From Paramyrothecium sp. XJ0827 (taxonomy: Eukaryota > Ascomycota > Sordariomycetes > Hypocreales > Stachybotryaceae), in contig JAJFPB010000003.1 in assembly GCA_020881915.1 (NCBI GenBank), positions 186,001 to 250,000 of the forward strand: 64,000 bases of DNA. The letters run 5' to 3'. Position 1 is the stretch's first letter. Every line of letters begins with the position of its first letter. Shown piece by piece: positions 21,643 through 32,342 of the stretch. The notes below the pieces were generated by a model that was not told the origin of the DNA, did not search any database, and was given only the letters and a program-made list of their open reading frames with translations. The translations under genes were made by a program, and so were the position numbers.

Positions 21643-22176
21643 ATGCGGCTCTCGATACTGTTTCTGGCGTCCCTTGTGGACCTTACCACTGCTGCCGAGA
21701 GTTATTCCACAAGTGAACTGGAGGCCGTCGGAGAGGCTGTTCATAAATGCGGACAAGGCATCAGAGACTGGAGTGGCTCACTCTTGTCGGCCACTTTTGT
21801 GCTTGGCGACTGTCAAAATGTTGTTCCAATTGTCAACAAGGCAATCCAGGATACGAACGCGCTCCAAGACAACACACCTGCCCCGGACAATGCGCTGGTG
21901 GACAAGGGATTCGGAATCGCCGAAAGAATAGTAAAGGATATTGAAGACTACTCCATAGATGCTATTCGCAAGAAGCAGCAAATTGTACTGCTCCCCATTG
22001 TTGGAAAAGCCACCGCTCTGAGGATGATTGCAGGATACAAGACTGCTGCTAAGGGGGCTATTGATATCTGTCTTCGGTTGGCAGGAAATAAAAGGAACGA
22101 GGACGCCAAGAAACTCGAGGCCCGGCTTGTTGTTGCACTTGAGAAAGCCGACTCTGAATTTCGCGCTGAACTTTAA
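21643..22176 (+). CDS. Small secreted protein, HsbA-like (hydrophobic surface binding) family
   Basis: Intronless, 177 aa from the ATG at 21643. An in-frame reading from 21538 exists, but this ATG gives a clean signal peptide (MRLSILFLASLVDLTTAA, cleavage about residue 18). The mature part is almost all helical, with a regular spread of Ala/Val/Ile/Leu and segments ELEAVGEAVHKCGQGIRDW and AIDICLRLAGNKRNEDAKKL. It fits the HsbA/cell-wall mannoprotein-type helical family in length and pattern. That assignment is from general likeness only. Two Cys near the start of the mature part and one near the end could pair. Family members sit on hyphal surfaces and bind hydrophobic substrates. It lies 1 kb after the PKS on the same strand; a link to the cluster is not shown. 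Confidence 0.6.
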   Translation: MRLSILFLASLVDLTTAAESYSTSELEAVGEAVHKCGQGIRDWSGSLLSATFVLGDCQNVVPIVNKAIQDTNALQDNTPAPDNALVDKGFGIAERIVKDIEDYSIDAIRKKQQIVLLPIVGKATALRMIAGYKTAAKGAIDICLRLAGNKRNEDAKKLEARLVVALEKADSEFRAEL

Positions 22177-22189
22177 TTTATCAATCTTT

Positions 22190-22620
22190 TCTAGCCAGTG
22201 ACTTATCTCTATCTTTTAATGTAGCTAAGTAAAGGCAAATTTCTGGGTTTAACTAGTAAGATTAGGGAGGGAGAATTTTTAAAAATAAAAATTTAAAAAG
22301 AAAATCTCTTAAAAAATTCTTCTTCTTATAAATATAGGAAATATTAGCTACTAGAAAATAATTAATTTTATATAGAAGAAAAAGGGATCTACTTAAAAAT
22401 AAGAAGTAAATAATAATTGAATCTTTAGTAGGTAATAATTAGCTAGAAAAATAAGAAAAGAATATCCTAGATTTATTAGAATTTTATAGTAATATCTTAA
22501 AGTATTATAATAAATTTATTTCTTTTGTAAATTAGATATAATAATTTAATATTTTTAATAATTAAATAAAATACTTATTATAGAGAACCTATAAAAAGTA
22601 AGTTCTATAGCATAAAAGAC
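22190..22620. repeat. AT-rich island, RIP-like
   Basis: About 430 bases made almost only of A and T (runs such as TTTTTAAAAATAAAAATT), beginning right after the stop of the secreted-protein gene and ending sharply near 22620. Composition is like a heavily RIP-mutated repeat remnant. No terminal repeat or coding trace is visible. Confidence 0.65.
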
Positions 22621-23180
22621 TTGGCTAATTTTAACGGTTCAGACTGGCGGTATACTTTATGTCGGGCCACCAAAGTACCTTTGCACCCATGTCTGGCAAC
22701 GGATGAAATGAGCAGCAGCCTCCAGTTCCATCTCATGCTTTCACGCGTCGATTTCATGGGCAGATACCCCGGCTAGCCAGATTGGTCAGTTGCTACGCAA
22801 ATGGTTGAGTGTGAATAAATTGGTAGGTGTGAATGTGAGATTGCTACATACGGCTGAAGGAATGATGGTAATGGATACGTGGCTGGGCCAACTTGTGGCT
22901 GTGCAGAAACCTTCGGGCCACATCCCTTCTCAGCTCGGTAATGAGTGACAACCGCACCTCGGGGAGTGGTAAGGCAGTACAGAGGTAGTCAAAGCTGCAT
23001 GGGTGGCAGTGCTATTCGCCGTAGCGAGCCCCAATCAGTTCTCCATCCGGAGCGGTGCTTTGCCACGCAGAGATAATAAAAGCGTTCACAGGGCCAGCTA
23101 AGACAACAAGTTACAATATTCTATGTCATGTGAACAACAACCTTTTGAGTCTCTCGTTTCGATCATCAGTACCAAGCATA
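22621..23180. promoter_or_regulatory. Upstream region of the HET gene
   Basis: Normal base composition resumes here. The HET frame is open without an ATG from 23055 to 23180, consistent with 5' UTR. No specific site identified. Confidence 0.35.
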
Positions 23181-25649
23181 ATGCCAAAACAGCTGGTAAA
23201 AGCGCATACTTGTGAACATTGCCAGGGCTGTATCCTGAACGTCCATCGTACCGATTTCACGGCAAAGGTCAATATAGGGATTTGGAGGGACGTGGTCGCG
23301 CCAGACGCTTCCCTGGAACTCGAAAAACTCCCAAGCCTCGAAAAGTACCTCTTGTCCGAGCTTAAAAACCTTGTCTTCTTTTGCCGTGCCACTTCAAGCG
23401 AAATTCACAGCTATGCTGCCAATGGCTGTGCCTTGTTCCAGTACATTCGTGATCACACTACACCCACAATGAGGCAACTCGCAAGGGGCAAAAAGTGGAT
23501 CGAGGAGATGGACTACTGTAAGCCCTTCAACAGGTATCTCCATTGGCGCGGAGAGCCCCGGGCACCTGAACAGGAAAGTGTTCTTGTCATGATCGAACCC
23601 AATTTGGAAGAGAACTCGTCCACCTTCTGCTTTCGCTGGTTCGCAAGTCCCTATCGGCCATTTCATCCACTACACTTCGAAGCGTCTGAATCGCGCAAGG
23701 GCTGTCATGTCTCTGATGATTGGGTCGACATCGATCCCTTCCAAATGATAGTTGGCCCAAAAACTGCCTTTGGCAACCACATACCCAGGTCGATTAGCTC
23801 GATCCCTGATTTACCTCCAATGTTGGACTCGATCAAGGCAAAGATACAACAGGCGGTAGCAAAGGAGATTTCTGAGTTACTCGCCGATGGCCCTCACCAA
23901 TATCGCTTCATGCCTTCGAGGCTCCTGGAAATTGTGAAGGATTCTTCGGGAGGCTTGGAAAAAGTAAGACTGGTGGAGGTCAACTCTTTGAGGCAGGGAA
24001 CATTCTATGCGGCTCTTTCATATTGCTGGGGCGGACCACAAGAGGTCAAGCTCACAAATGAAAACAAGCCACTACTTACGCAAGGGCTTTCGCTCGACCT
24101 TTTACCGCAAACCTTCAAGGATGCGATCAACGTCTCATCACGGCTCGATCTCTCATACCTCTGGATCGACGCACTTTGTATAATTCAGGATGACGTTGAG
24201 GATATGGATCTTGAGCTGGCCGTCATGTCGCAGATCTACGAGCATGCGGCGGTCACCATCGCTGCCTCTCGGGCTCGGTCCGTCCATGAAGGGTTTCTCC
24301 ACGAGCGGCTTCCATTCAGAGATTCCTCCGAAACCTGCTTCTTTTTGCCATGTATCCAGCCAGTGAAGAGGATTGGCAACAAGTACGGCGAGATAGAAAT
24401 TGAAATGGTAAAAGTCTTTCCCATTGCAGACTTGGAAGGGTACCGTGGACCTGAGCCCTTAGAAGAAAGTGATGGAATCTCTACCAACCCATTGGAGCAT
24501 CGAGCTTGGGCATTGCAAGAGCGCACCTTGTCCCCAAGAGTTCTCGATTTTGGCGGACTGTGCACGCATTTCAGTGCGATGGACCTTTCAAAGAGAGTGG
24601 TGACTCCTTTGGCAGATGGGTGGAAGGGAATCACGCTCAGCGAGCGGAATCTTCCACTATTTTCCGCCGAATCCAAAACAAATCGTGACATGGCTTTGAT
24701 TGAGTGGGCAGCCACTCTTTCCCATTACACGAGCCTTAAGCTCTCCTTTCTGTCGGACCGATTGCCTGGAATATCCGCTTTCGCAAGTTTTCTCAGCCCT
24801 GCGCTTGGGGGTGCAGAGGGATATTTGGCGGGCATATGGAAATTGGCGTTACCTGTCAGCCTTCTTTGGGTAACACATGCCCTTGACCGGAAAGTAACGG
24901 ATGATGTCGGCAACTCGGTGACCCGACCAGGGCCAAGTTGGTCCTGGGCTTCTGTTCCTCACCAGGTTAGTTATCCTTTCGAGGAGAGGGGAAATCGGCT
25001 GCAGGCCGATCAAGGCGCCGTCGTAATTGGAAGCCATGTTGAGTTACTTTCATCGAAGGTCAGGTTTGGAGCAGTCAAAGAAGGGCAGCTAAGGATGAGG
25101 GGCCGTTTGCGCCCCGTTCGACTTTGTCTGGAGCGATCGGCCGACTTTGGCTTCGAAATGTACGATATAACTCGCTCAGAAGCCAGGAAGTCTCACAATC
25201 GAATAGTTCTTGGGTCCGAGCAGTGGGCCGAGCACAGGGGTCTGCACAGACGCAACTACGACAACCCAAATCCGCACCACCGCGATCTAAAGCTTGCGGC
25301 CAGCGTATTTAGAGACAATACTGACGATGTCACGGATGAGATCATTGGCGACTCATCAGAGCTTTTTGCCCTGCCTACGGGTTCTCGCAGCTCGCAAACC
25401 ACTGGCAACCAAGTGGCCGACGCTTGTGCGAGCGGTGACATTTCCAGGCTCAGGCGCCGGGTCGGTCTCATCCTTCTAAGACGAGATGCAGATGTATACG
25501 TCAGAATTGCAGTTTTCGAGACACTTGATTTCGATCTTGAGAAGCTTAGGGAGAATTGGGGGTTGGAGCACGAGGAGGCTCCAAGGTGGTTCCGGGAACA
25601 GTATGACTGGTTTGGGGAAGGGGAGCTGCAAGAGTTTACCATCGTTTGA
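23181..25649 (+). CDS. HET domain protein (heterokaryon incompatibility type)
   Basis: Intronless, 822 aa from the ATG at 23181 (MPKQLVKAHTCEHCQGC). The frame is open upstream to 23055 but without ATG, so this start is preferred. The HET block begins near residue 276 with TFYAALSYCWGG and continues with LSYLWIDALCIIQDD, then MSQIYEHAAVTIAASRA and later LEHRAWALQERTLSPRVLDF, the classic order of the family. The N-terminus has a CxxC...C pattern (TCEHCQGC). The long C-terminal half has no recognised domain beyond the usual HET-protein extension. HET domains trigger cell death on nonself recognition; the partner cannot be told here. The gene is intact, in contrast to the relics at the left end. 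Confidence 0.9.
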   Translation: MPKQLVKAHTCEHCQGCILNVHRTDFTAKVNIGIWRDVVAPDASLELEKLPSLEKYLLSELKNLVFFCRATSSEIHSYAANGCALFQYIRDHTTPTMRQLARGKKWIEEMDYCKPFNRYLHWRGEPRAPEQESVLVMIEPNLEENSSTFCFRWFASPYRPFHPLHFEASESRKGCHVSDDWVDIDPFQMIVGPKTAFGNHIPRSISSIPDLPPMLDSIKAKIQQAVAKEISELLADGPHQYRFMPSRLLEIVKDSSGGLEKVRLVEVNSLRQGTFYAALSYCWGGPQEVKLTNENKPLLTQGLSLDLLPQTFKDAINVSSRLDLSYLWIDALCIIQDDVEDMDLELAVMSQIYEHAAVTIAASRARSVHEGFLHERLPFRDSSETCFFLPCIQPVKRIGNKYGEIEIEMVKVFPIADLEGYRGPEPLEESDGISTNPLEHRAWALQERTLSPRVLDFGGLCTHFSAMDLSKRVVTPLADGWKGITLSERNLPLFSAESKTNRDMALIEWAATLSHYTSLKLSFLSDRLPGISAFASFLSPALGGAEGYLAGIWKLALPVSLLWVTHALDRKVTDDVGNSVTRPGPSWSWASVPHQVSYPFEERGNRLQADQGAVVIGSHVELLSSKVRFGAVKEGQLRMRGRLRPVRLCLERSADFGFEMYDITRSEARKSHNRIVLGSEQWAEHRGLHRRNYDNPNPHHRDLKLAASVFRDNTDDVTDEIIGDSSELFALPTGSRSSQTTGNQVADACASGDISRLRRRVGLILLRRDADVYVRIAVFETLDFDLEKLRENWGLEHEEAPRWFREQYDWFGEGELQEFTIV

Positions 25650-26024
25650 CGGCATGTTTCCAGGTTTTCATTCATACTTGGGTGCATTTATGTCCAGGCC
25701 GCGTCAATTGTTAGATTCGTACGAGTGTAGTTAGGATTCTCTCGCCGCGCTGACGAATATAGACAGCAGATCGGGTAGCGAACTCCTCATATAGCAATGG
25801 ATTGGCAAGTGAATGTAGCTAGACCAACTTGTAGCTGGTGACTGAACGAAATTGGGCTCGTGTGACTCAAAGTCGAGTCCGGAATGTAACATAATAAATG
25901 TGTGATTGGATAAGCCGGTCGGGGATTTGTTGCTTTCATGTAATCAATTCGCCGTGAATAGCTCAGCGGAAACAATACTCGCGGGCGCGAACGAATCCAA
26001 CGAGAATGGCTTGAGTCTTGGCCA
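25650..26024. other. Intergenic
   Basis: No coding content recognised after the HET stop. Confidence 0.4.
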
Positions 26025-26186
26025 TCAGATGATGAGAGTTTCCCGATCTTTAAAGTGACGATGGATCAAACGACATGTGAGCATGAAGCAACCCAAAGCA
26101 CTGACTGAGTCGATTTGCGATATAATGTTGTCAATAATTTCGGGCGCAAGAGCGCAGATATGGCGGCTTTTTCCCGGAACTGGCAT
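26025..26186 (-). pseudogene. Orphan F-box-like fragment
   Basis: A 53-codon minus-strand frame from ATG 26186 (MPVPGKSRHICALAPEII). It continues with DNIISQIDSVSALGCFMLTC and RLIHRHFKDRETLII, then stop. The LAPEIIDxIIxxxDxxSALxxxxLTCRxxxxHF spacing is that of the F-box at the N-terminus of many ascomycete F-box proteins. Nothing of the normal several-hundred-residue remainder follows in any frame, so this is a truncated relic or a very short gene. Family call rests on pattern only. Confidence 0.45.
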
Positions 26187-26992
26187 CTTAATTAGACCAT
26201 CTCCACATTGAAAGACTTTACGAGCAAAGCAACTCAAGGAAGATGGATGCCAGCATGAATTTGGTCAAAAGCGGGGACAAATATGGTGTTGGGGCATCAC
26301 ATTGTATAGGGTAGGTTAAATTGACAAAGCTCGAAGGGCTTCTCCACACCGCTTGTCTAGCCTTGTTCTCTCTGTTACGATGGATAGGTCGCTTCAGACC
26401 TTCAAGCGAGCACACAAACGAACCATGCAATCACAATCACCATGTTTCTAAGGGTAAACGGAAAGTCAACAACTGAAAGGCGGGCTTGTTACTAACCGCG
26501 TCGCGCAAGTCAGCACGTAATAAAAGCGAGACATGTGAGAATGACAATGTTCATAATTCATTTCACGCATTCTCTTTGGTGATTTTGATGAAGAACGTTA
26601 GATGAAGTAGCTATCAGAAGACAGACGAAGTACAAACTCTTCTCGCCTTCTCCTAGTAGTCTCACAGCTCCAATCGGGAGTGTTGGGAACTGGGTTTCGC
26701 GTAGACCTTAGGGATTGTTCCGTATTGCTTTATCCACGGTCCTAATTTGAACGTGAAACTGTGCCATCCTTGCAAAGAGTAGAGGGAATTATTCTTAGAA
26801 GTCCACGCTCATAATTACTTCTTTGATATGTATTGTGAATCGTCTTAAAATAATTGCTTGTCGACACATCCTCCAACTTGCTATCCCTCGTATTACTTCC
26901 GATCACCCTCCAAGTGCATAGGCTATAAAACGCATTGCTCGAAAATGGCGTAAATATGTTGGCTGTCGAAAGAAAATCTTGACACCAGAAGA
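26187..26992. other. Intergenic
   Basis: No coding content recognised on either strand; it includes the 3' flank of the minus-strand P450. Confidence 0.4.
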
Positions 26993-28819
26993 TCACTGGC
27001 CCTGTGCTAGCATTTGTCTCGTTGCATCCGCATCTCGTGGCACGAAACGCACCATTCGCGCGGCTGGAGCTGCTTGATGATTTCCTTTTTGAAGCAGTCC
27101 AGCCACCGGATCGGCAACTAAGGGGTCGAGAGTCTCCTCAGCCGGTTGAATGTGAAAGTGTGCAATCAGATGCAGAAAGACGGTGTAAAGTGCCTTGGAA
27201 GCCACATGACTCGCTACACACATCCTGCCTCCGATACCGAAAGCAAATTGATGCTTGTTGGCTGTTTGCTCGCCGTCCATCCAACGTTCTGGCTCAAACA
27301 ATTCTGGTTCGGAGAACACAGCTGGGTCTTATTAGGGCGCCTGGTGTCAGCTTTGTTGGAAAATGCCAAGGTAGAATGAACCCAAAACTTACCCCTTGCA
27401 CAAGCCCACGAATTAAGAAGTAACAATGTTTTGGGTGGTATGATTGCACTTTTCCATGTTACATTGGAATGTGTCGCTTTAGGCAGGGCGAGCCTTAACA
27501 CTACAAAGAACCGACCAATCTCTTTCGTCAAGGCATCTACATACTCAACTTTGGAGCTCGCAACTTCTGGGCTCGTCAACAGGGCCGGATCAGTATCGTG
27601 AATTGCTTGGTAAGCCTTCTCTTGGATGTCCGGCCGGTGAGCGAGCAGGAGCGTTGCCCACATGATGCTACGCTTTGTTGTATCGGCGCCAGCCATCATT
27701 GAGAGGCTCACTGAGAGCAGCTCTCCCTCTGAAAGACCCTTGGACTCTGGGTCTTTCAACACGTTGCCCTGGATGCAAGGGCGATCTGTGCCGTGGGCTA
27801 TGCGATCTCTCAAATTGGCTTGAAGGGCCGCATGGTAGGCTTTTCGTCTTTTGCCAACGTCTGCGGCATGTTGACCATTCTTGAGCCCAATAGCGCAAGC
27901 CAGCGCGTCAAAAGGCCGCAGCAATGGGACGTAATTGAGGTAATTGGTTGAGACGTCCCGAAATTGCGCAATTTGTTCCTCAATGTAGATGATCTCGGAT
28001 ATTACCAAGTCTTGGTGAAGATCTTTAACATCTTCGATCCTGCTCTTATTAGTTCAATTCGTGGGAAGTAAGGTTTTGCTGCGACATACCGAGTACCGTA
28101 TGCAAGGGTCAGACTCAAGTTTAAAGCAAGCTTGCGTGCAGGATCGATGATATCGATTTTCGTCTTGCCGCGACCACACGCCTTGAGGAGATCCAGCAAG
28201 AAAGCTCTAGATTCCAAGTTCAAAATCTTTGCGAAATGAATTAGAACTTCAATCTTGAAGGAAATGATTCCATGATTTTTCTTATGCTTACCGGCAGATA
28301 GCTTTCAACACTTGCTTTGTTCAAGGCTGTTGCAGCCACTTTTCTCCTTCGCTTGCAGCTCTCGTCCCACGGGCTAGTGCCGATGCTTGTGACAGGTCCT
28401 CCTCGTTGCACCTGGTGATGAAGAACGTAAAACCAAGGCCGGGAATTGGTCGCTTCTCGCTGTGAGAGAAAGAGAGCCCTAGCCGCCGCTACGCTGTTGA
28501 CAACAACCGCCGTTGTGTTGCCCAGCTGAACCTGGAACACATCGCCATACCTCTTTGACGAGTCATTGGCCCACAGTCGGTACTCTTCTGAGGGCACTTT
28601 ACCTTTGAGCGCTAAGAGGGATCCGAGTAAAGGATAACCCCTGGGTCCAGGTAAGCCAGGTATGCGGAGGCGGAAGCGAATAAATTCGTTCAATATGAGA
28701 TAAACTAAAAGAGCCCCGAGAGGAAGGAAAAAGCCATAAACTAAGAGCCGATTTGCGACAGGGCTGGCCAATATTGAATTGTCCCTAATGATCATCAGTG
28801 CTCGAGGAAGAACAGCCAT
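26993..28819 (-). CDS. Cytochrome P450, CYP504 (phenylacetate hydroxylase)-like
   Basis: Exons: 28819-28292, 28226-28090, 28039-27393 and 27327-26993; GT-AG introns, frame exact, 548 aa. ATG 28819 is chosen because the frame further out begins without ATG. A hydrophobic anchor at about 25-50 is followed by PGLPGPRGYPLLGS, I-helix MMAGADTT, ExxR (KEIGR), FEPERW and the heme loop FGIGGRMCVASH with C474. The CVASH ending, instead of C-x-G, is characteristic of CYP504 enzymes that hydroxylate phenylacetate or 3-hydroxyphenylacetate in aromatic catabolism. RAGSKMLKI reads like coding sequence, but it falls inside the second intron: the better join goes to IEDVKDLHQDL. It may be a catabolic gene rather than a tailoring enzyme of the PKS. 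The next genes leftwards and rightwards are 1 kb away. Confidence 0.9.
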
Positions 28820-29725
28820 GATGTTGTCAACTGATCTAGGCAAGCTGAAATAATTCTATAGAAAGAGGTGATACAATGACAGGGAAGAGAAGAGTGAGTA
28901 TGTAAAGCAAGGGGCATGGGAAAGTGTTATCGGCTTCCTCTACCACCGAAACTTGTCTAATCAGATACCGAGCTAGTAGTAGCGTCAAATCACATTCCAG
29001 ATCCATAGAGAAGTCATGATTTATAAAACAATGGGTACCGACAGTATCATTGGTAAGCCAAACATAAATTCCCTAGGATCACACCATTGCTTTGAACCGA
29101 ACTGAGATAGTTACTTAGCGTCCACCTACATATGCTGTCCCCTTGTCTCATTAGCCCCAGCCTGGTTTCTGGAGAAGACGCCAGGCAGGAGGCCAAGTCC
29201 CAAACTGCTGGGATTATCCACCGGCAATTGCAGCTGATAAGTGAATTATTACCAACTCCACCGCATCGAGCGGGAGATGGTGTGCTACATGCGACATCGG
29301 TGAGGACAAGCGAGGATCCACACAGTATCTGGGGAGGATTGTGACGGGAAACAGGGATTCAGAGGTTCAGGCTTGGGCTAAGGTATGTTACCTGCAGGAT
29401 GTGCCTTGTCTGTATGGCATCATTGAAGGAGACAATCACGTATCTTGAAGATTGCAACGTGCCCACAATCAGTGGTAGAACGCTGGCCAATGAATCTACA
29501 CGTATTCCCAAGAAAAGATTTAAGCACCTTCACCAAGGAAGTTCTTGGACCCTGATGACGTAGGCATGATTGTGGGTATGTCTAATGCCTCTCATATCAA
29601 CAAAAGACGAAGGGCGATTCTGCAAGTAGTCAGTTTCGTAATCTTGGTTGTGAGTATTACTTGTTCTAGATCTAGACCGTGAGCTATTCTCTGCTTTTCT
29701 CAACATGAGTGTCTTTGAGGATGGT
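28820..29725. other. Intergenic, 0.9 kb
   Basis: Upstream of the P450 and downstream of the dipeptidase (both minus strand). Open frames at 29132-29344 and 29530-29895 have no coding character. Confidence 0.4.
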
Positions 29726-31293
29726 CTACAAGTGTTTATCCTCCTTGATTGCGCTGCCGTGTTGACCTTTGACAACGTTGAACTGGTTGGGCTGACCCCA
29801 TCCCTCTCTCGCGGCTTTTTCTCGGGTTTCCCTGTACATATACGGCGAGCTCTTATAGGCATGATGCCATTCGCGTCCATCCCACTCATCTTCAACCGGC
29901 TTTTCGCCAGCAGCCCTTATTTCCTCGCCTCGCTGCTCGATATTTGCCCAAGCCCGCAGGAGATTCTCTCCGGCAAGGAGACCGATCTGTTCGTCGGTTG
30001 CACCTTTGGCCATAAGTAGTTGAAGTAGATCAGGGAATTTAGAGACGTCCTGGAAATAATACTCGTCAGTCAATGAGAACATCGGTTGCACTATCGATTT
30101 CGAGAAGGAAGAGCGGCTCAACTGACCTCAAGCCCTGCCGGCGTGAATGGTGTTCCACTAAAGTCAGAGCCAATACCGACGTGCTCCCAGCCAGCAATTT
30201 CAGCAAGATGCCAGATATGGTCCACGACATCGTGGATCGTAACGCTGGTGGGATCTTCCATGTTGAGAAACCTGTTGACGAAAACCGCCATGACGATGCC
30301 GCCGTTTCGCTTAACACTGCGTAGAACATCATCTGGCACGTTTCGAAGATGTGCCGTGACAGAATACGCTCCTGAATGCGAGAAAATAACAGGAGCTTGT
30401 GTAAGGGAGAGTACGTCCCTCATCGTCTGGTGCGAGACATGGCTGAGATCTACCATCATGCCGAGCCTGTTCATCTCACGAACGTAAGCAGCCCCAAATG
30501 ATGACAGCCCCTTATCGATGCCTCCAGCAGCTACAGTGCTCGCAGCTGTAGCCCACGCATTGTCACAATTGTGCGTCGTTGTAATGTAGCGTACTCCTAG
30601 ACTGTGCGCTTGTCGCACAGCCGCAATGGAGCCTCCAAGCTGATGTCCTCCTTCGATGCCCAGCATGGAAGCTACACGGCCTGAAGCATGTGCGGCCCTC
30701 GCACAAGCTGGTGTGGTGCAGTACGTCAGATCGTCTGGGTACTCGGCGACAAAACGCTTCGCTATATCGATCTGCTCGAGCGTATCACGGACGACCCAGC
30801 TCGGATCTTCGAAATGTGACTGGGCAGCGTCGCAATGCACGTACACGCTCCAAAATTGACCACCCACTTTGCCCTGCCGCATACGTAGGATGTCTGTGTG
30901 ACCAAGGAGGCGTTGGTGGGGGTCAAACCCTGAATTGTAGATGCGATTGTGTAATTCGACGCGGAGTAGCCACGGCAGGTCATTGTGGCCGTCAATCAGC
31001 GGTGTCTTCTTCAGAACCCTATTTGTGCGTCCAGCGTAATCCGTGGGATCAAGAGGTGCCTCTGCAGGCTGAAACCAGGAGCCCAAACTGGCAAAAGGTG
31101 TGATGAGGATGGCAAGTGCTGTGGTAATTAGAGGGTATCGCCAACCACCGAGCCATCCACTTTGGCGGCGCTGTGGGTGAACAACGATAGCATTACCGTT
31201 GTCAGCCTCTGATGTTCTCCTTTGCGCATCTAGTACAGAAGGCTCTTCTTCATAAGAAGGCGACCTGCCGTCATTGGGAGTTGGGTCTGCCAT
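29726..31293 (-). CDS. Membrane-anchored M19 dipeptidase
   Basis: Two exons, 31293-30127 and 30049-29726 (intron GTCAGT...TCCAG), 496 aa. The first 50 residues are polar and cytosolic-like. One membrane segment lies at about 53-74 (YPLITTALAILITPFASLGS), so it is a type II protein with an outside or lumenal catalytic domain. M19 metal ligands are present with renal-dipeptidase spacing: H103 and D105 (IDGHNDLPW), E214 (GIEGGHQLG), H285 (DLSHVS) and H306 (FSHSGAY). D377 (GSDFSG) lies at the substrate site. Members cleave dipeptides; secreted or cluster-linked relatives process sulfur-containing metabolites. No NRPS is present here, so a role in peptide nutrition or glutathione-conjugate turnover is as likely. 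Intact. Confidence 0.9.
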
Positions 31294-32342
31294 GGCTCTT
31301 CCAGGAAATCTCTTAACTTGGGTATCAGTATGATCACGGCTCTATTGCGAGAGCGAAAGGGCATTCTACCAGAATGGAAATTCTGATTAGATTCCCGTGT
31401 TACGCCAATCGAGTTCAAGCGATACCGGAGCACCGACCCTTGAATGCAAGCATCACTGGGTCGGGAATATGCTCCCGAGAGATGTCAAGTTGTGATGAAA
31501 CTGGTGGGGTAGGCTTAATCCATGTTCTACGCTGCGAGGTCATTTAGCCAAAGGTCAGAGCGGGTCAACGTGGTGTAGTACTGATAACTTGGCATCACGA
31601 CATCCGGGCATGAGCCACTCATGTGGGACGTCGTGGAGGTCGTAAGACCCGAGCGGAGTAGAGTGGGTCGACTACGGGGATGATCTCCGCATCCGATAGT
31701 GGCATTGCTAGGATGGCCTTGACGTCGTGTCGATACCCGTGCCTGAATTTGCCAGGCATGGGCTTGATATCTCCACGAGCTATGACCTCCGAATCCTTCG
31801 CCTCTCCAACCTGATCCACAGCTAAACCCCCTAGCTGTCACCCTGCATTCCTCGCCCACTTAGTTACGTGAGCGTGGCCAGTCGCAGTAGAAATCCATTC
31901 CACGGATGCTTAGAAGAAGAAAGCACATGGCATCCCTGCAGATTACGGGCCTTTCGTCCTCCACTGAATGCTCTGCATCGTGCATGAAGCTGGGTTATCG
32001 GAAGTACTCCACACGGTGCCAACTGCAATGAAACGCTCAGAGTGCATCATTCGGAATCACGCAATCACTCCATCTAAGGTCGTAATGTCCGGTGCCAAAC
32101 CGGTCGAGATATTTAAAACCCGTGCCTCATCCATCAGGCACGGGCTCAGGAGGGGCAAGGGAACTCGATTTTAGTAAGACAGGCGGCAAGTGGGTGCTGT
32201 GCAGGAACAATTTCGTGTCTCTATCACCTTGTATTCCCGAGCAAATATAAGTATGCGCTCTGTAACATCAATAGATTCTTTTCCATCTTCATCTCAGCTG
32301 CTGAATACTTGACTATATTGCAAACTCCGAAAGTGATCTGTC
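31294..32342. promoter_or_regulatory. Divergent intergenic region between dipeptidase and MFS transporter
   Basis: The two genes face away from each other across about 1 kb. A minus-strand open stretch at 31619-31819 (GDIKPMPGKFRHGYRHDV) looks somewhat protein-like but has no known domain or splice partner. No operator identified. Confidence 0.4.

Noticed and set aside
31527..31859. 110-codon minus-strand frame between dipeptidase and transporter
   Set aside because: Low-complexity Gly/Ser/Arg composition and no known domain; another frame looks equally plausible.
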